From positions 6,258,501 through 6,322,500 of the forward strand of contig NZ_CP121445.1 in assembly GCF_029689925.1 (NCBI RefSeq): a stretch of DNA of 64,000 bases, written 5' to 3'. Position 1 is the stretch's first letter, and every line of letters starts with the position of its first letter. This document shows, piece after piece, positions 26,401 through 34,816 of the stretch. Under the pieces are notes generated by a model. It saw only the letters and a program-made list of their open reading frames with translations. It did no database searches and was not told where the DNA came from. The translations under genes and the position numbers were made by a program. This stretch comes from Anaerocolumna sp. AGMB13025. Its GTDB lineage: Bacteria; Bacillota; Clostridia; Lachnospirales; Lachnospiraceae.

Positions 26401-27087
26401 AATTTCACTGGGGTTTACTACCACTGGGTGGGGATTCGTTACAACATCCGGCGGGTTCACCACTGCCTCGTTGCTTTTTGGCGGTTCCACCACTGTCACT
26501 TGGCAGACCGCTATTAATTTTGTGTTCTTAAGCTTAACGGTAATTGTCGCCGTACCAGCCTTTATACCCTGAATTACTCCCTTGGAAGAAACCTTCGCAA
26601 TGTTCTCATCCGAACTGCTAAACAAGAGGGTTTGATAACTAGCCGTCTTAGGCGATACGGTTCCCTTTATTGTTATTGTCTCTCCAACCTTTAACGTTGC
26701 ACTGGTCTGGTTAAGGGTTAATTTTGCTGCCGGTGTTTTTACTGTTACCTTGCAGGCAGCCTTCATTTTCGTTCCCTTAATGGTTACGGTAATGATTGCG
26801 GTTCCGTTTTTCATTCCTTTTACCACACCCTTAGAGGTTACGGCAGCAACCTTCTTATTACTGCTGGACCATACAAGCTCCCCCTTGTATTTGGTGTTAT
26901 TCTTCTTTGCCTTCAAAGTAACCGTCTTTCCTTTGATTAGTGTGCAGGAAGTCTTGCTTATTGTAACCCCTTTTACCTTTGCTGCTGCCGATACTTGTAT
27001 CACCTGTAATCCTATCATAGATACAAACACAATAACCGCCATCAGCAGAGCAATCCATCTCTTAAAATGCTGTTTACAACTACCCAT
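23479..27087 (-). CDS. Secreted multi-modular GH16 beta-glucanase (laminarinase type)
   Basis: A 1,202-residue secreted enzyme. Order of parts: signal peptide (about 1-33); three Big2 immunoglobulin-like repeats (about 35-110, 115-190, 225-300), each ending in the usual GTATITV-like strand; a GH16 catalytic domain (about 310-560) with the ExDxxE signature visible as GELDIMEIMG; then four carbohydrate-binding modules of the CBM4/9 type (about 575-1200), each starting with an NG/NADF-like motif and carrying a repeated LEKGxxYxxxFxA segment. It should cut beta-1,3 or mixed beta-1,3-1,4-glucans outside the cell. The frame extends to 27162, but TGGAGAAG before the ATG at 27087 and the signal peptide favour this start. 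The GH94 gene follows on the same strand. Confidence 0.93.
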   Translation of the reverse strand: MGSCKQHFKRWIALLMAVIVFVSMIGLQVIQVSAAAKVKGVTISKTSCTLIKGKTVTLKAKKNNTKYKGELVWSSSNKKVAAVTSKGVVKGMKNGTAIITVTIKGTKMKAACKVTVKTPAAKLTLNQTSATLKVGETITIKGTVSPKTASYQTLLFSSSDENIAKVSSKGVIQGIKAGTATITVKLKNTKLIAVCQVTVVEPPKSNEAVVNPPDVVTNPHPVVVNPSEIKLNKSEITMNEADTATLIATVLPVNATNKTVIFTSSNNEVATVSAGGVVTGVKEGTATITATVQGTALNAACNVTIKKVKLSYDGYQLKWSDDFDGTALNRADWNVETHAPGWVNSELQEYADSDENISVKDGKLVIKPIKTNEGGVVSYTSGRINTQNKHNFTYGLFEVRAKVPAGQGFLPAFWMMAADENLYGQWPRCGELDIMEIMGQQTDKLYGTLHYGNPHNESQGTYMLTGDNFADNYHTFSCEWEPGKIRWYLDGILYHEESDWYSATVGQGTLTYPAPFDQPFYMILNLAVGGSWVGNPDASTDFSNAAYTIDYVKAYQKDSYNEDVTKPVKEVVLRDPDVNGNYVNNGDFSIPEALNDKLNWEWLTALGGEAAASIAGNEIKITTTKEGTADYSVQLVQAGIPLEKGATYAVSFDARASQARSLKTAVKAPDRGYAEYMNSKTVGLTTENQSYTYEFKMEGDSDANGRLEFNMGASGSSADIYISKVSIKKTKAPDPNEKEVKTILADGNYIYNGGFQEGEKRLGYWEITNPSNALVSVTNENNDRRLKVVVLNDGAKPEDVLVAQSELAITGGKDYALSFDAQADAPRDIKIVVAGEEYLASLTTDNKSYEFKIMLPAVLTNKNIAFYLGEKGTTYLDNVRLVEDAMIKNGSFNAGFAGYEWFVDASAEAASVVDSITEDNAADITIKNTGNEDWKIQLKQNNVPLEKGQWYKLTFKAKSDLGRKIRVIMQGLEDKGWAVYSGENIVTLTSNYQTFEKEFVMTADTDPQAFLCFALGAVGGEVITTQHRVCIDDISLVKVDAPETPEIGAGENMLKNADFATGDLTNWIETIATWIPAAAVHTVSGSAITYHITNPGTADWHIQLKQSGIPLEDGQTYKVTFDVMSTEARVIKSGVMSTSYAFYGGSDITLEGNVTKSVSYEFTMNKEDPAADFYISMGKIEGVETPASAITLSKLSLVKVSK

Positions 27088-27230
27088 AAGTTTCTTCTCC
27101 ATTCTCCTTTTTTGGTATGTAAAATAATACCAAAACAACCGACTATAAAATACAATAATCATGTTATAAATATTATAATAATGTCCATCATAATAATTAT
27201 GGATTATGATTCAGAACTTACATCACCTCA

Positions 27231-27304
27231 CTATTCTCTCTGGTATTCACTCTGATATTCTCTCTGGTGTTTCTCTGGTATTCTCTCTGGTATTCTTTGG
27301 TATA
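27231..27304. repeat. Degenerate TATTCTCTCTGG repeats
   Basis: The motif TATTCTCTCTGG and close variants recur four to five times in 74 bp in the gap upstream of the GH16 gene. It looks like slippage-derived low-complexity DNA. A role in GH16 expression is possible but not shown. Confidence 0.55.
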
Positions 27305-27333
27305 CCTGCTTATTAATAGAATCTCCGGGCTAT

Positions 27334-30300
27334 TCATACAGCTCCTTGACTAATCACATACCCACCATCATTTCCAGCTCCTGGTCCAAGTTCAATTATC
27401 CAGTCACAATTATTTACGAACTGCTTATTATGTTCAATGGAAATGACTGTATTTCCGTTAGAAATCAACTCTTCTAATAATTTCAGTAAATTCTCAATAT
27501 CAGAAAAATGTAATCCAGTGGTTGGTTCATCTAACAGATATAGAATATTGCCATTTCTTTTTGTATTCAGCTCTTTTGCTAGCTTTAACCGTGCAGCTTC
27601 TCCACCTGAAAGTGTAGATGTTCCCTGACCGAGTTTTAAATATCCAAGTCCAACTTTCTGCAACGATTTTAAAACCTGAACTGCTTTTCCGGATTCACCG
27701 AAGAATTGAATTGCTTCCTCCACAGACATATCAAGAATTTCATCAATTCGTTTACCTCTGTACAAAATGGAAAGAATATTCTTTTTATACCTTTTCCCCT
27801 TACAATCCGGGCATTGTACCAAGGTTCCTTCTGTATATTTTACCTTGATTTTTCCTTCCCCCATACAGGTATCGCATTGTCCGTACGGGCTATTAAAGCT
27901 GAAATATTTATCATCCCACCCATTCTGAAGGGATAACGTAGTTGCTGCATATTCACCACGAATAAAATCCATAAAACCAATATAAGTAGCAACAATAGAT
28001 TTTGTTGTCTTTCCTATTGGCAATTGATCTACCAGAACAGCCCCGGTAAATTCCCTGCTTCCTTGTGCACGGCTGTAAATCTCTCCCTTCATTAAAGAGG
28101 ATTTACCACTTCCACTTACTCCGCATATACAGGTAAGTGCCTTTTTCGGGAATTGTATACTTATATTTTTCAAATTATTATAGGTCAGCTTTTTCATATG
28201 AACGAACTCTTGGTTTAAAGGGAGTGTATTCTTTTTAGAAACTTTTTTGAGGATTCCTTCGTTATTCATGTACTTACTAATTTGTGTACTCTTGTGAGTA
28301 AGCATAGCTAAAAGAGTTCCTTCCCCAACCAGCCTGCCCCCCCTTTCGCCTGCCAGGGGTCCAATTTCAATAATATTATCTGCAATCCGAATCATATCTT
28401 CATTATGCTCTACCATAATAATTGTATTTCCTTCCTTTACAAGCCCTTGAATTAAATTTATTATTTTTGCATAATCAGTTGGATGTAAACCTTTTGAGGG
28501 TTCATCAAAAATATATAAAATGCCTGAGATATGATTTTTAAAAGCTCCAAGCAATTTCAGCCGTTGCCCTTCTCCGCCTGATAAGGTACTCGTTTCCTGG
28601 CTTAACTGTAAATATCCGATTCCCAGTTGTATCGCAGCCTTAGAAATTTCAATCAATAAACTGACAGCAAATTCTATCTTTTCATACTCGTTATCACTTA
28701 ATTCTTCTATTAAAGACTCACAAAATTCTTTTATTTCATAAAATGTCATTTTGGCAGCTTGGGGATATCTGATTTGATGAAGGGTTGCTATTCTTCCTTC
28801 CATGCCTAATCGCTCTCCCTTGCAGGTATTGCAGATAGTTTTTGTCATATATTTATTGATACCGCTGGAGGTTGAATTCTCTTCATAGCTTCGTTCTATC
28901 ATTGGGATTATTCCTTCTACCTGACGCTTTATTTCGCCTTTTCTTCCATTTTTAATATTATGATAGTGATAGGTTACCTCCTGTTTCGTGCCATACAGCA
29001 ATGCCTCTTTATATGCTTTCGGCAGCTCACACCACGCCTTTTCTAAATCTACATTTCTCGCAGCAGCAAGACCAAATACCTGACCCTTCATCCAATTGGC
29101 ATTTGGATTTTCTTTAAAAGCTCTTAATTTCCCATAAAAGGAGGAAGCACCATCTAAAAGAGATAATTCCGGGTGATCTATCACCTTATTTTCATCAACT
29201 ATGACGGTTTTTCCTGTTCCATTACAAACCGGACACCTGCTATCTGAATCCATGTAACTAAAAGTAGCTGGTGTCATTTGAAACAGCAGTTTATCACAGT
29301 GATAACATTTTTGCTTTGTTTGAAACAGCAGTCTTTCTTTTTTATCTAGTTCTGCATAAAATGCTCCTTCCCCATCTTCTAAAGCAATCTCAACCTTCTT
29401 TTCTAAAGATTCTCCAACAATTAATTCCTTGGAACGATTAAATATTTTAACCTTCTCATTGCTTCTTAAAACGGTCAGAATCTTCTCTCTGGATAGAGGA
29501 ATGATTTCATTTCCACAAGTTGGACAATGACGCACCGATACACTGGCATAAATATTTCTTAAATAATCATATGCATCTGTGTAAGTTCCGACCGTTGAAA
29601 ACGAATTTCCTTGTATTGCATTCTGGTTAATTACTACCGCAGGAATACAACCAGTCATTTCATCCACCTTTGGGGTCGGAAGAATACTATTGCTATGACT
29701 TAAATATTCCATCCTCCTTCTACACTCCGCATAAATTGTATTATTTACAAGACTTGATTTCCCACTTCCGCTAACCCCCACGACTGCTGTTATTTTCCCA
29801 TAGGGTATACGAACATGAATACCCTTTAAATTATTTTCTCTTGCTCCATATACTATGATTTCTCTCTGCTTAGGAGCTACTGTTTTTTGTTCGGTCTTAC
29901 TTTTTTGTTTCGTTCTCTGGCGGGTATTACGATCAGATAAATAATTAATTAATTTGCTGTCTATTAACTTTATTTCGTTGGTATCTATATTGGGAATTGC
30001 TTCATCAAAGGATTTTGGCCAGTGCTTAAGCCATGCCGGAATTCTGGCATCTAGGACACAATGCTCTCGGGAGTCATATTCACTTATTCCAAGACATGGC
30101 GTCTTGTCAAAACTCTCTATACCATTTATATATATTCTTTTTCTCTCAATATCAATATTAATAATGCGGGCAACCGTCATTGCGATAGGATTGGGTCTGA
30201 CGGGTGACCGTGTAGCAAAAATTCCACTTCTCGGCGCATCCTCATAAGGCGGGTTGCACTCTGTGATACCCCTATACCGATCCGTATCAAACTTATGAAA

Positions 30301-30768
30301 CCACCAGAAAACGGTAATATACCTTCCAGCAATACTTATCATATTAGTTAACTGAATGTAATTATCTCCATTTACATTTCGGATTTCACCAATGGTATTG
30401 ACTTCATAAATTAATGAATCTTCCTTCTTTTCAACTTCTATATAATTTTCTGATTTTTTTGATAAATATACTGTGGGTTTTACCGTATCCTCACTCGGAA
30501 AATACGGCTTAATATCAACCAATTCAGCTTCCTCATATGTATCAAATATTGTAGATGATACAATACATCCTTTTTTTAAATCAATTTCTTTGATTTTAAG
30601 GATAACTTTATTCATTTTACTTTTTTCAGTATTACCAGCTATAAAAAAGATATGAATATGGCTAAATTTATCTACGTGTTTCAATGCTTTTTGAAATTTT
30701 TGATTAACATATAGGATGGTTTTTTCATTGGAAAACTTTACTTTCCCAATCGGTTTTATTTTATACAT
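27334..30768 (-). CDS. UvrA-like ABC ATPase with two N-terminal TrmO/TsaA-like domains
   Basis: A 1,144-residue protein. Residues 1-115 look like a degenerate TrmO/TsaA domain (HVDKFSHIHIFF, DIKPYFP). Residues about 115-255 form a second, better conserved one, with RSPVRPNPIA and GISEYDSRE; canonical TrmO is a SAM-dependent tRNA methyltransferase. The rest is a UvrA-type tandem ABC ATPase: two Walker A motifs (GVSGSGKSS), two signatures (LSGGEGQRLKL, LSGGEAARLKL), and CxxC zinc pairs. It is a drug-resistance-type paralogue rather than repair UvrA. A MerR gene lies upstream, with a MerR-type promoter between them, suggesting induction by a toxic compound. The frame opens at TTG 30870, but the conserved leader implies the ATG at 30768. 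Confidence 0.88.
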   Translation of the reverse strand: MYKIKPIGKVKFSNEKTILYVNQKFQKALKHVDKFSHIHIFFIAGNTEKSKMNKVILKIKEIDLKKGCIVSSTIFDTYEEAELVDIKPYFPSEDTVKPTVYLSKKSENYIEVEKKEDSLIYEVNTIGEIRNVNGDNYIQLTNMISIAGRYITVFWWFHKFDTDRYRGITECNPPYEDAPRSGIFATRSPVRPNPIAMTVARIINIDIERKRIYINGIESFDKTPCLGISEYDSREHCVLDARIPAWLKHWPKSFDEAIPNIDTNEIKLIDSKLINYLSDRNTRQRTKQKSKTEQKTVAPKQREIIVYGARENNLKGIHVRIPYGKITAVVGVSGSGKSSLVNNTIYAECRRRMEYLSHSNSILPTPKVDEMTGCIPAVVINQNAIQGNSFSTVGTYTDAYDYLRNIYASVSVRHCPTCGNEIIPLSREKILTVLRSNEKVKIFNRSKELIVGESLEKKVEIALEDGEGAFYAELDKKERLLFQTKQKCYHCDKLLFQMTPATFSYMDSDSRCPVCNGTGKTVIVDENKVIDHPELSLLDGASSFYGKLRAFKENPNANWMKGQVFGLAAARNVDLEKAWCELPKAYKEALLYGTKQEVTYHYHNIKNGRKGEIKRQVEGIIPMIERSYEENSTSSGINKYMTKTICNTCKGERLGMEGRIATLHQIRYPQAAKMTFYEIKEFCESLIEELSDNEYEKIEFAVSLLIEISKAAIQLGIGYLQLSQETSTLSGGEGQRLKLLGAFKNHISGILYIFDEPSKGLHPTDYAKIINLIQGLVKEGNTIIMVEHNEDMIRIADNIIEIGPLAGERGGRLVGEGTLLAMLTHKSTQISKYMNNEGILKKVSKKNTLPLNQEFVHMKKLTYNNLKNISIQFPKKALTCICGVSGSGKSSLMKGEIYSRAQGSREFTGAVLVDQLPIGKTTKSIVATYIGFMDFIRGEYAATTLSLQNGWDDKYFSFNSPYGQCDTCMGEGKIKVKYTEGTLVQCPDCKGKRYKKNILSILYRGKRIDEILDMSVEEAIQFFGESGKAVQVLKSLQKVGLGYLKLGQGTSTLSGGEAARLKLAKELNTKRNGNILYLLDEPTTGLHFSDIENLLKLLEELISNGNTVISIEHNKQFVNNCDWIIELGPGAGNDGGYVISQGAV

Positions 30769-30895
30769 ATTTACACCCAATGCATATCGCAGGTAACTTG
30801 CGATACTGCCACAGAATAAAATGTGAAACAAGCTTTCCCGTTGAAAGTAATCTTTCAACCTTTGAAACAATCTTAGCGTGGCATCCTTTCTATTC
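30766..30895 (-). promoter_or_regulatory. Conserved structured 5' leader, copy B (upstream of the UvrA-like gene)
   Basis: On the minus strand: GAAAGGATGCCACGC, an insert containing a perfect hairpin TTGAAAG/CTTTCAA (30858-30841), then GTGGCA (30812-30807) pairing with TGCCAC (30883-30878), the stem ATCGCA/TGCGAT, and ATGCATTGGGTGTA before the start codon. Copy A at 3222 shares these blocks, but its second stem has different paired bases. The extended reading frame through this region gives unrelated peptides in the two copies. Confidence 0.65.
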
Positions 30896-30981
30896 TTATA
30901 TTTTTTTCAGCTTCCCGTTATGTTATGTTTCCGCTTCTGCGGTCTCTTAAACAATAAAGGAAAAAAATTTATTCTGCCACT

Positions 30982-31012
30982 ACTATAAACCATCACACCG
31001 TGTGAGGGTCAA
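30982..31012 (-). promoter_or_regulatory. MerR-type promoter of the UvrA-like gene
   Basis: On the minus strand TTGACC (31012-31007) and TATAGT (30987-30982) are 19 bp apart. This is the over-long spacing typical of MerR-activated promoters. The spacer carries the dyad TCACACGGTGTGA. The MerR gene lies just upstream on the same strand. The transcript would start about 205 nt before the ATG. Confidence 0.85.
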
Positions 31013-31013
31013 G

Positions 31014-31068
31014 AAAAAAAAGAGCAAAAAAAGAGCAAAAAAGAGCAAAAAAGAGTAAAAAAAAGAGC
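31014..31068. repeat. A-rich slipped repeats (terminator-like) after merR
   Basis: About five copies of GAGC/GAGT separated by A6-A8 runs. On the minus strand these read as repeated T-runs after a small AGAG/CTCT hairpin, just past the merR stop, so they may act as a terminator before the MerR-controlled promoter. Confidence 0.5.
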
Positions 31069-31079
31069 ATCTCTGCCCT

Positions 31080-31907
31080 TTAGCTTGAAGTATATATCAA
31101 TGGTATTTGTAATTCTGTTATGTATTCCTCCGGATTTTTTGTATGACACCATGAAATATGACATACTTGTCTATTTTCTCCGTGCATTTGATATTCATTA
31201 TGCCGTTCCAGCCAGTATGCGAATTCTTTATAGGCACGGCTAATATTATCATATGGTCCATAAATCATAAAACAAGCTGCCATATCTACTTTCTCAACCT
31301 GCCGATAAATAACCTCCTTATTTTTCACAGGTATATTCAACTCCTCTGCTACCACACATAGTTCAATATCCACATCCTTTTCCCTATAATCAAGATCATG
31401 GTAGATTGAAAAACTCTGTAGTTTATCTATATTCCTGACATTATTAAGAACCTCTCCAAATTCCTTCCATAATATTGACTCGTAATAGTAATCCGGAACT
31501 ATTCTTCTTATTGACATGACATGCTGCATTGGTAAGGCTTTCCTGATAATCTCAATCGTTAGTTCCCTTTCCTGATTATCAAGATCAGATAGCAGTCCCT
31601 GTATTTGCTTTAATTTCCTTTTCTCTGATTGAATATTTTCTTCTGTCTTTTTCATTTGCTCCATAAGTGTAATTTTTATATTTTCTGAATTCCATGTCTC
31701 TAACAATGCTTTTATATCTTTTACACCAAAGCCCATATCTCTTAATAATACAATTCGATTCAACTGATCAATCTGTTTCGCAGAATATAACCTGTACCCA
31801 TTTAGATTGTCAATCATGCATGGTTCCAGTAATTTCTGTTCATCATAGTACCGCAGCATTCTTACGGATATCTGTGTAATTTTAGAAAATTCCCCGATTT
31901 TAAACAT
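31080..31907 (-). CDS. MerR-family multidrug-sensing regulator (BmrR/BltR type)
   Basis: A 275-residue activator. The N-terminal winged helix-turn-helix is clear (FKIGEFSKITQISVRMLRYYD, NGYRLYSAKQIDQLNRI, LRDMGFGVKDI at 1-65). A dimerisation coiled coil covers about 75-115, and a GyrI/AraC-type effector-binding domain covers about 125-275 (WKEFGEVLNN, RQVEKVDMAACFMIYGPYD). There is no Cys cluster, so it senses organic ligands rather than metals. AAGGAAG precedes the ATG. The next gene downstream has a promoter with a 19-bp spacer and dyad, which is the expected target. Confidence 0.92.
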   Translation of the reverse strand: MFKIGEFSKITQISVRMLRYYDEQKLLEPCMIDNLNGYRLYSAKQIDQLNRIVLLRDMGFGVKDIKALLETWNSENIKITLMEQMKKTEENIQSEKRKLKQIQGLLSDLDNQERELTIEIIRKALPMQHVMSIRRIVPDYYYESILWKEFGEVLNNVRNIDKLQSFSIYHDLDYREKDVDIELCVVAEELNIPVKNKEVIYRQVEKVDMAACFMIYGPYDNISRAYKEFAYWLERHNEYQMHGENRQVCHISWCHTKNPEEYITELQIPLIYTSS

Positions 31908-31948
31908 TTCATTCTTCCTTATAAAATATTGTCCTGTAAACGTCTATG

Positions 31949-32194
31949 CTACTTAGAGGTAAAATAGCGGACTATCTTCGACCTCATATCACCATCTGGA
32001 TATGCGGAATACTGTTCCATACGATCAACCCAGTCTAAATGGACAAGTATATCCTCCTGAGTCAAACCGCATTCCTCCTGCCAATGGGACCATTCGGCTA
32101 CGGATTGCATCATAATTGCCATTTTAAAAAAATTCAGAATGTTATTTTCCTTCTGCTCATAACGTTTCTTTTTCGTCTGGTACAGCAGTTTCCA
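31949..32194 (-). pseudogene. In-frame continuation of the DUF4304 gene beyond its stop codon
   Basis: After the TAA at 32197-32195 the same frame stays open for about 80 codons to a TAG at 31951-31949 and reads like protein (WKLLYQTKKKRYEQKENNIL, QSVAEWSHWQEECGLTQEDI). This suggests that the original protein was longer and has been cut by a nonsense change, or that this part is a separate short gene starting at an internal ATG. Confidence 0.5.
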
Positions 32195-32836
32195 TTATTC
32201 GATATTATGTACATCCAGCAGTGCGGGAACCACATACTCTTTAAAATCCTGTCTAATCTGAGTCAATATATTCTCAATTGGTTCATCCGTGGGCAAATAA
32301 TTGCGATATCCGTCAATCTTATACATATTCCCGCTGCAATTGTGTGACAGCATACCCCCATAAGGCAGAAAATCAAACTGGCTTAAATCTTTCCCCTGAT
32401 TATAAATCCATTGCTCTGTAATTTCTGTTCTAATATCAGATTTTTTTGTAACACTTATATAGAAACCAAAACAAGCACCCGTTAAACTACTGTTCCACTG
32501 GGAATTCTGCATATGAATCAGCATCCAGGAATCCTCCAGTTCCTTAAACCAGTCTTGACGCCTGTTTTTAAAGCCCGCGGACTTTAACAGTGGCTTTACT
32601 ACTTCACGAACTACAAGATCACGTTTTTTTACCGGCTTCATACTGACTTCTTTTTCTTTCCTGGCCTGATATTCACACCCATCTTCTTCGGTTATATCAA
32701 GTATTTCACGTAATTCCTCCGAACCTGGACCATCAGGTTTAACCACTGCTTTAAAATAATATTCCAGTCTTAAGTCCTTAGATTGTTCTCTCAATATGTT
32801 TAAATCATTCTTGTATATATCCTCATTAGTACCCAT
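32195..32836 (-). CDS. DUF4304-like protein, probably truncated
   Basis: A 213-residue protein. Residues 70-210 resemble DUF4304 (REVVKPLLKSAGFKNRRQDW, then CFGFYISVTKK), a family of unknown function often found among small accessory genes. The N-terminal 60 residues are polar and may be a separate segment. GGAAGGG precedes the ATG. The reading frame continues in a coding-like way after the stop, so the gene may be broken. No function is assigned. Confidence 0.65.
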   Translation of the reverse strand: MGTNEDIYKNDLNILREQSKDLRLEYYFKAVVKPDGPGSEELREILDITEEDGCEYQARKEKEVSMKPVKKRDLVVREVVKPLLKSAGFKNRRQDWFKELEDSWMLIHMQNSQWNSSLTGACFGFYISVTKKSDIRTEITEQWIYNQGKDLSQFDFLPYGGMLSHNCSGNMYKIDGYRNYLPTDEPIENILTQIRQDFKEYVVPALLDVHNIE

Positions 32837-32900
32837 CTATAAACCCTTCCTCTATTTTACGCATTCGTAACAAATAATACAGAATTATGTATTAATAAAT

Positions 32901-33071
32901 TCATTTAGATTTTCTATTGGTCTTATCAGCCTGTTTATTTTCTTTTCTCTTGCAGTAAGGCAGTGCATGATATTTATTGTTTTTATGATATTCTATACAA
33001 TCCTTGCAATTTCCGTGATGTACACATTTTATTTTTTTACAGGTACATTCCGGTAAATTATTTGCATACAT
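32901..33071 (-). CDS. Small Cys-rich protein (56 residues)
   Basis: A short gene with ATG at 33071 and TGA at 32903-32901. It carries a CTCKKIKCVHHGNCKDC stretch and a later Cys (LPYCKRK), a pattern fit for zinc binding and familiar from small clostridial hypothetical proteins. GGAGAG lies upstream of the ATG. Function unknown. Confidence 0.7.
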   Translation of the reverse strand: MYANNLPECTCKKIKCVHHGNCKDCIEYHKNNKYHALPYCKRKENKQADKTNRKSK

Positions 33072-33167
33072 TGAACTCTCCTATCTGATCCTATTTTCTA
33101 ATACCACAACTTATGGTGTGCCAGTCCCATATATCAAATATTATACCATCTAGATAATTCCATATCA

Positions 33168-33830
33168 CTACTTATCCATTAAAATTTCTCTGTCTACTTT
33201 ATCCATTTTTTCTAAGGCATATCTAAAAGCGGTTCTGGGCATAATTTCCTTATTCTTTAATAAGTAATCATAAACTATTTGTTTTTCTTTTATTGAGTAT
33301 ATTTTTAGCATCCAACCAAATCCTTTTTTAACCAAATCATGCTCATCTTTCATTAAAGCATCCGCTATTTTTAAGGGATCGAAACTAACATAGTTACCTT
33401 GCGAGATTGCGGGAATTAAAATAACTGCGGAGGCTCTTCTTACCCAAAATTCCTTATTACTTGTCCATATAAAAGCTCTTTCATACAATTCTGGATATTG
33501 TATAAGCAATTCAGCAAATGCATGTGTGCAAAAATCATCGCAATCCCCCCACCCACTTACGTATTTTAATAACCACGATTCAAAAGTAAGAAAGTTCTTT
33601 TGAGTATACTGTTTTCTGACTCTAAATGCCCAATCATAAGCTATAACACCTAATTCCCAGTTATGACATTCTAGCAACTGCTCACAAAGATTAAAAATTG
33701 TATTAATCTCCTTATCATCAAATGAATGGTATATTTTGGCGGAAATTTTTCGTATTGTATTTGTTTTTAATACTGGCTCTGCGGACATTTCATATAATTC
33801 CTTTTTCACTATATTTACTATATTATTCAT
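33168..33830 (-). CDS. DNA alkylation repair glycosylase, AlkD family
   Basis: A 220-residue all-helical protein of HEAT-like repeats. The AlkD-family pattern is visible: WELGVIAYDWAF, then WGDCDDFCTHAF with the active-site Asp, then FWVRRASAVILI and DLVKKGFGWMLK. These enzymes remove alkylated bases such as 3-methyladenine and 7-methylguanine without base flipping. GGGGGTAAC precedes the ATG. The gene is monocistronic. Substrate range cannot be judged from sequence alone. Confidence 0.88.
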   Translation of the reverse strand: MNNIVNIVKKELYEMSAEPVLKTNTIRKISAKIYHSFDDKEINTIFNLCEQLLECHNWELGVIAYDWAFRVRKQYTQKNFLTFESWLLKYVSGWGDCDDFCTHAFAELLIQYPELYERAFIWTSNKEFWVRRASAVILIPAISQGNYVSFDPLKIADALMKDEHDLVKKGFGWMLKIYSIKEKQIVYDYLLKNKEIMPRTAFRYALEKMDKVDREILMDK

Positions 33831-33896
33831 TCTTGTTACCCCCTCATATAATAGTTAATAGATAATACTGGCTATTATCTGGTCCAAAACAAAACA

Positions 33897-33969
33897 ATAT
33901 AACTCCTCACTGATTGATAGAATAATTAGAATTATGAAAAATCTCCCACTATTTTGAAAGGAGTTATAT
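33897..33969. repeat. Spaced inverted repeat after the AlkD-like gene region
   Basis: ATATAACTCCT (33897-33907) and AGGAGTTATAT (33959-33969) are perfect 11-bp arms 51 bp apart in an otherwise empty 191-bp gap. It could be a weak hairpin or a small mobile remnant. Confidence 0.4.
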
Positions 33970-34021
33970 ATACACATATAATTATCTTCAATAGTAATTG
34001 ACAGCATCGATGTTCTATCTT

Positions 34022-34765
34022 TTACATAATTCTGGAATCAATATTAAATACTTGTCCGCTAACTCCGTTTATTTCATCAGAACATAATACTGTTGTAAAA
34101 GCAACCAGATCATTTAAAGCATATTTATACTCCAGTGTACTCCTTCTTTTTGCATCGAATTTCTTTTCAGTAATATTCCGGTTCAGATCAGTTTCAATAT
34201 ACCCTGGGCAAATAGCATTTACCGATATGTTGTATTTTCCCAGTTCTTTTGCTAGAGATTTCGTAAATCCTATCATACCTGCCTTTGATGCCGAATAATT
34301 AATTTGTTTTTCACAGCCGATAATTCCTTTCAGGGAAGCTACATTTATAATTTTTCCATATTTCTGGGTAATCATTTCATTTGCTACATACTTTGTACAG
34401 ATAAAGGCACTGGTTAGGTTAACTGTTAATACATCATTCCATTGAGAAGTACTCATATTTATAATGTCGCTATCTCTGCATATACCCACATTATTTATTA
34501 GTACATCAATCTTTCCGAATTTTTCTTTTGCAGCATTACATAATCTTATCACTTCTTTTTCCTTGCTAACATCAGCTTTAATAATAATTGCGTTACTTAG
34601 GGCCATTGGCTTACTTTGACACATTGTTTCCGCTTGTCTGTCATCCTTATGATAATTAACAACCACTATGGCACCATTTTCCATAAAAGACTCAGCTAAA
34701 GCTTTTCCAATTCCCTTAGTAGATCCGGTAACTTTAATTACCTTGTCTTTAAGTGATACCTCCAT
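34022..34765 (-). CDS. Short-chain dehydrogenase/reductase (FabG-like)
   Basis: A 247-residue SDR. The NAD(P) motif TGSTKGIG is at 13-20, NNVG replaces the usual NNAG near 90, and the catalytic Tyr/Lys pair is in YSASKAG with the partner Ser in NVASLKG. C-terminal ICPGYIETDLN is also typical. AAGGAGG precedes the ATG. It follows two ABC exporter genes within about 50 bp, so it is probably in the same operon. That context hints at making or modifying a small molecule that is exported. Substrate unknown. Confidence 0.9.
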   Translation of the reverse strand: MEVSLKDKVIKVTGSTKGIGKALAESFMENGAIVVVNYHKDDRQAETMCQSKPMALSNAIIIKADVSKEKEVIRLCNAAKEKFGKIDVLINNVGICRDSDIINMSTSQWNDVLTVNLTSAFICTKYVANEMITQKYGKIINVASLKGIIGCEKQINYSASKAGMIGFTKSLAKELGKYNISVNAICPGYIETDLNRNITEKKFDAKRRSTLEYKYALNDLVAFTTVLCSDEINGVSGQVFNIDSRIM

Positions 34766-34816
34766 TTATATCCTCCTTCGCACTTTAATCAGTATTCATG
34801 CTATGGAACATAATAT

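Noticed and set aside
26183..27127. Long plus-strand open frames opposite the GH16 gene
   Set aside because: They are mirror images of the Big2 repeats, with no ribosome site and no family resemblance.
27334..30768. Canonical UvrA of nucleotide excision repair
   Set aside because: It has extra TrmO-like domains, divergent zinc modules and a MerR partner, and lies apart from uvrB/uvrC; it fits a resistance-type paralogue.
31021..31068. Regulatory repeat array for MerR
   Set aside because: The A-run repeats look like slippage products; the MerR dyad is the separate site at 30988-31006.
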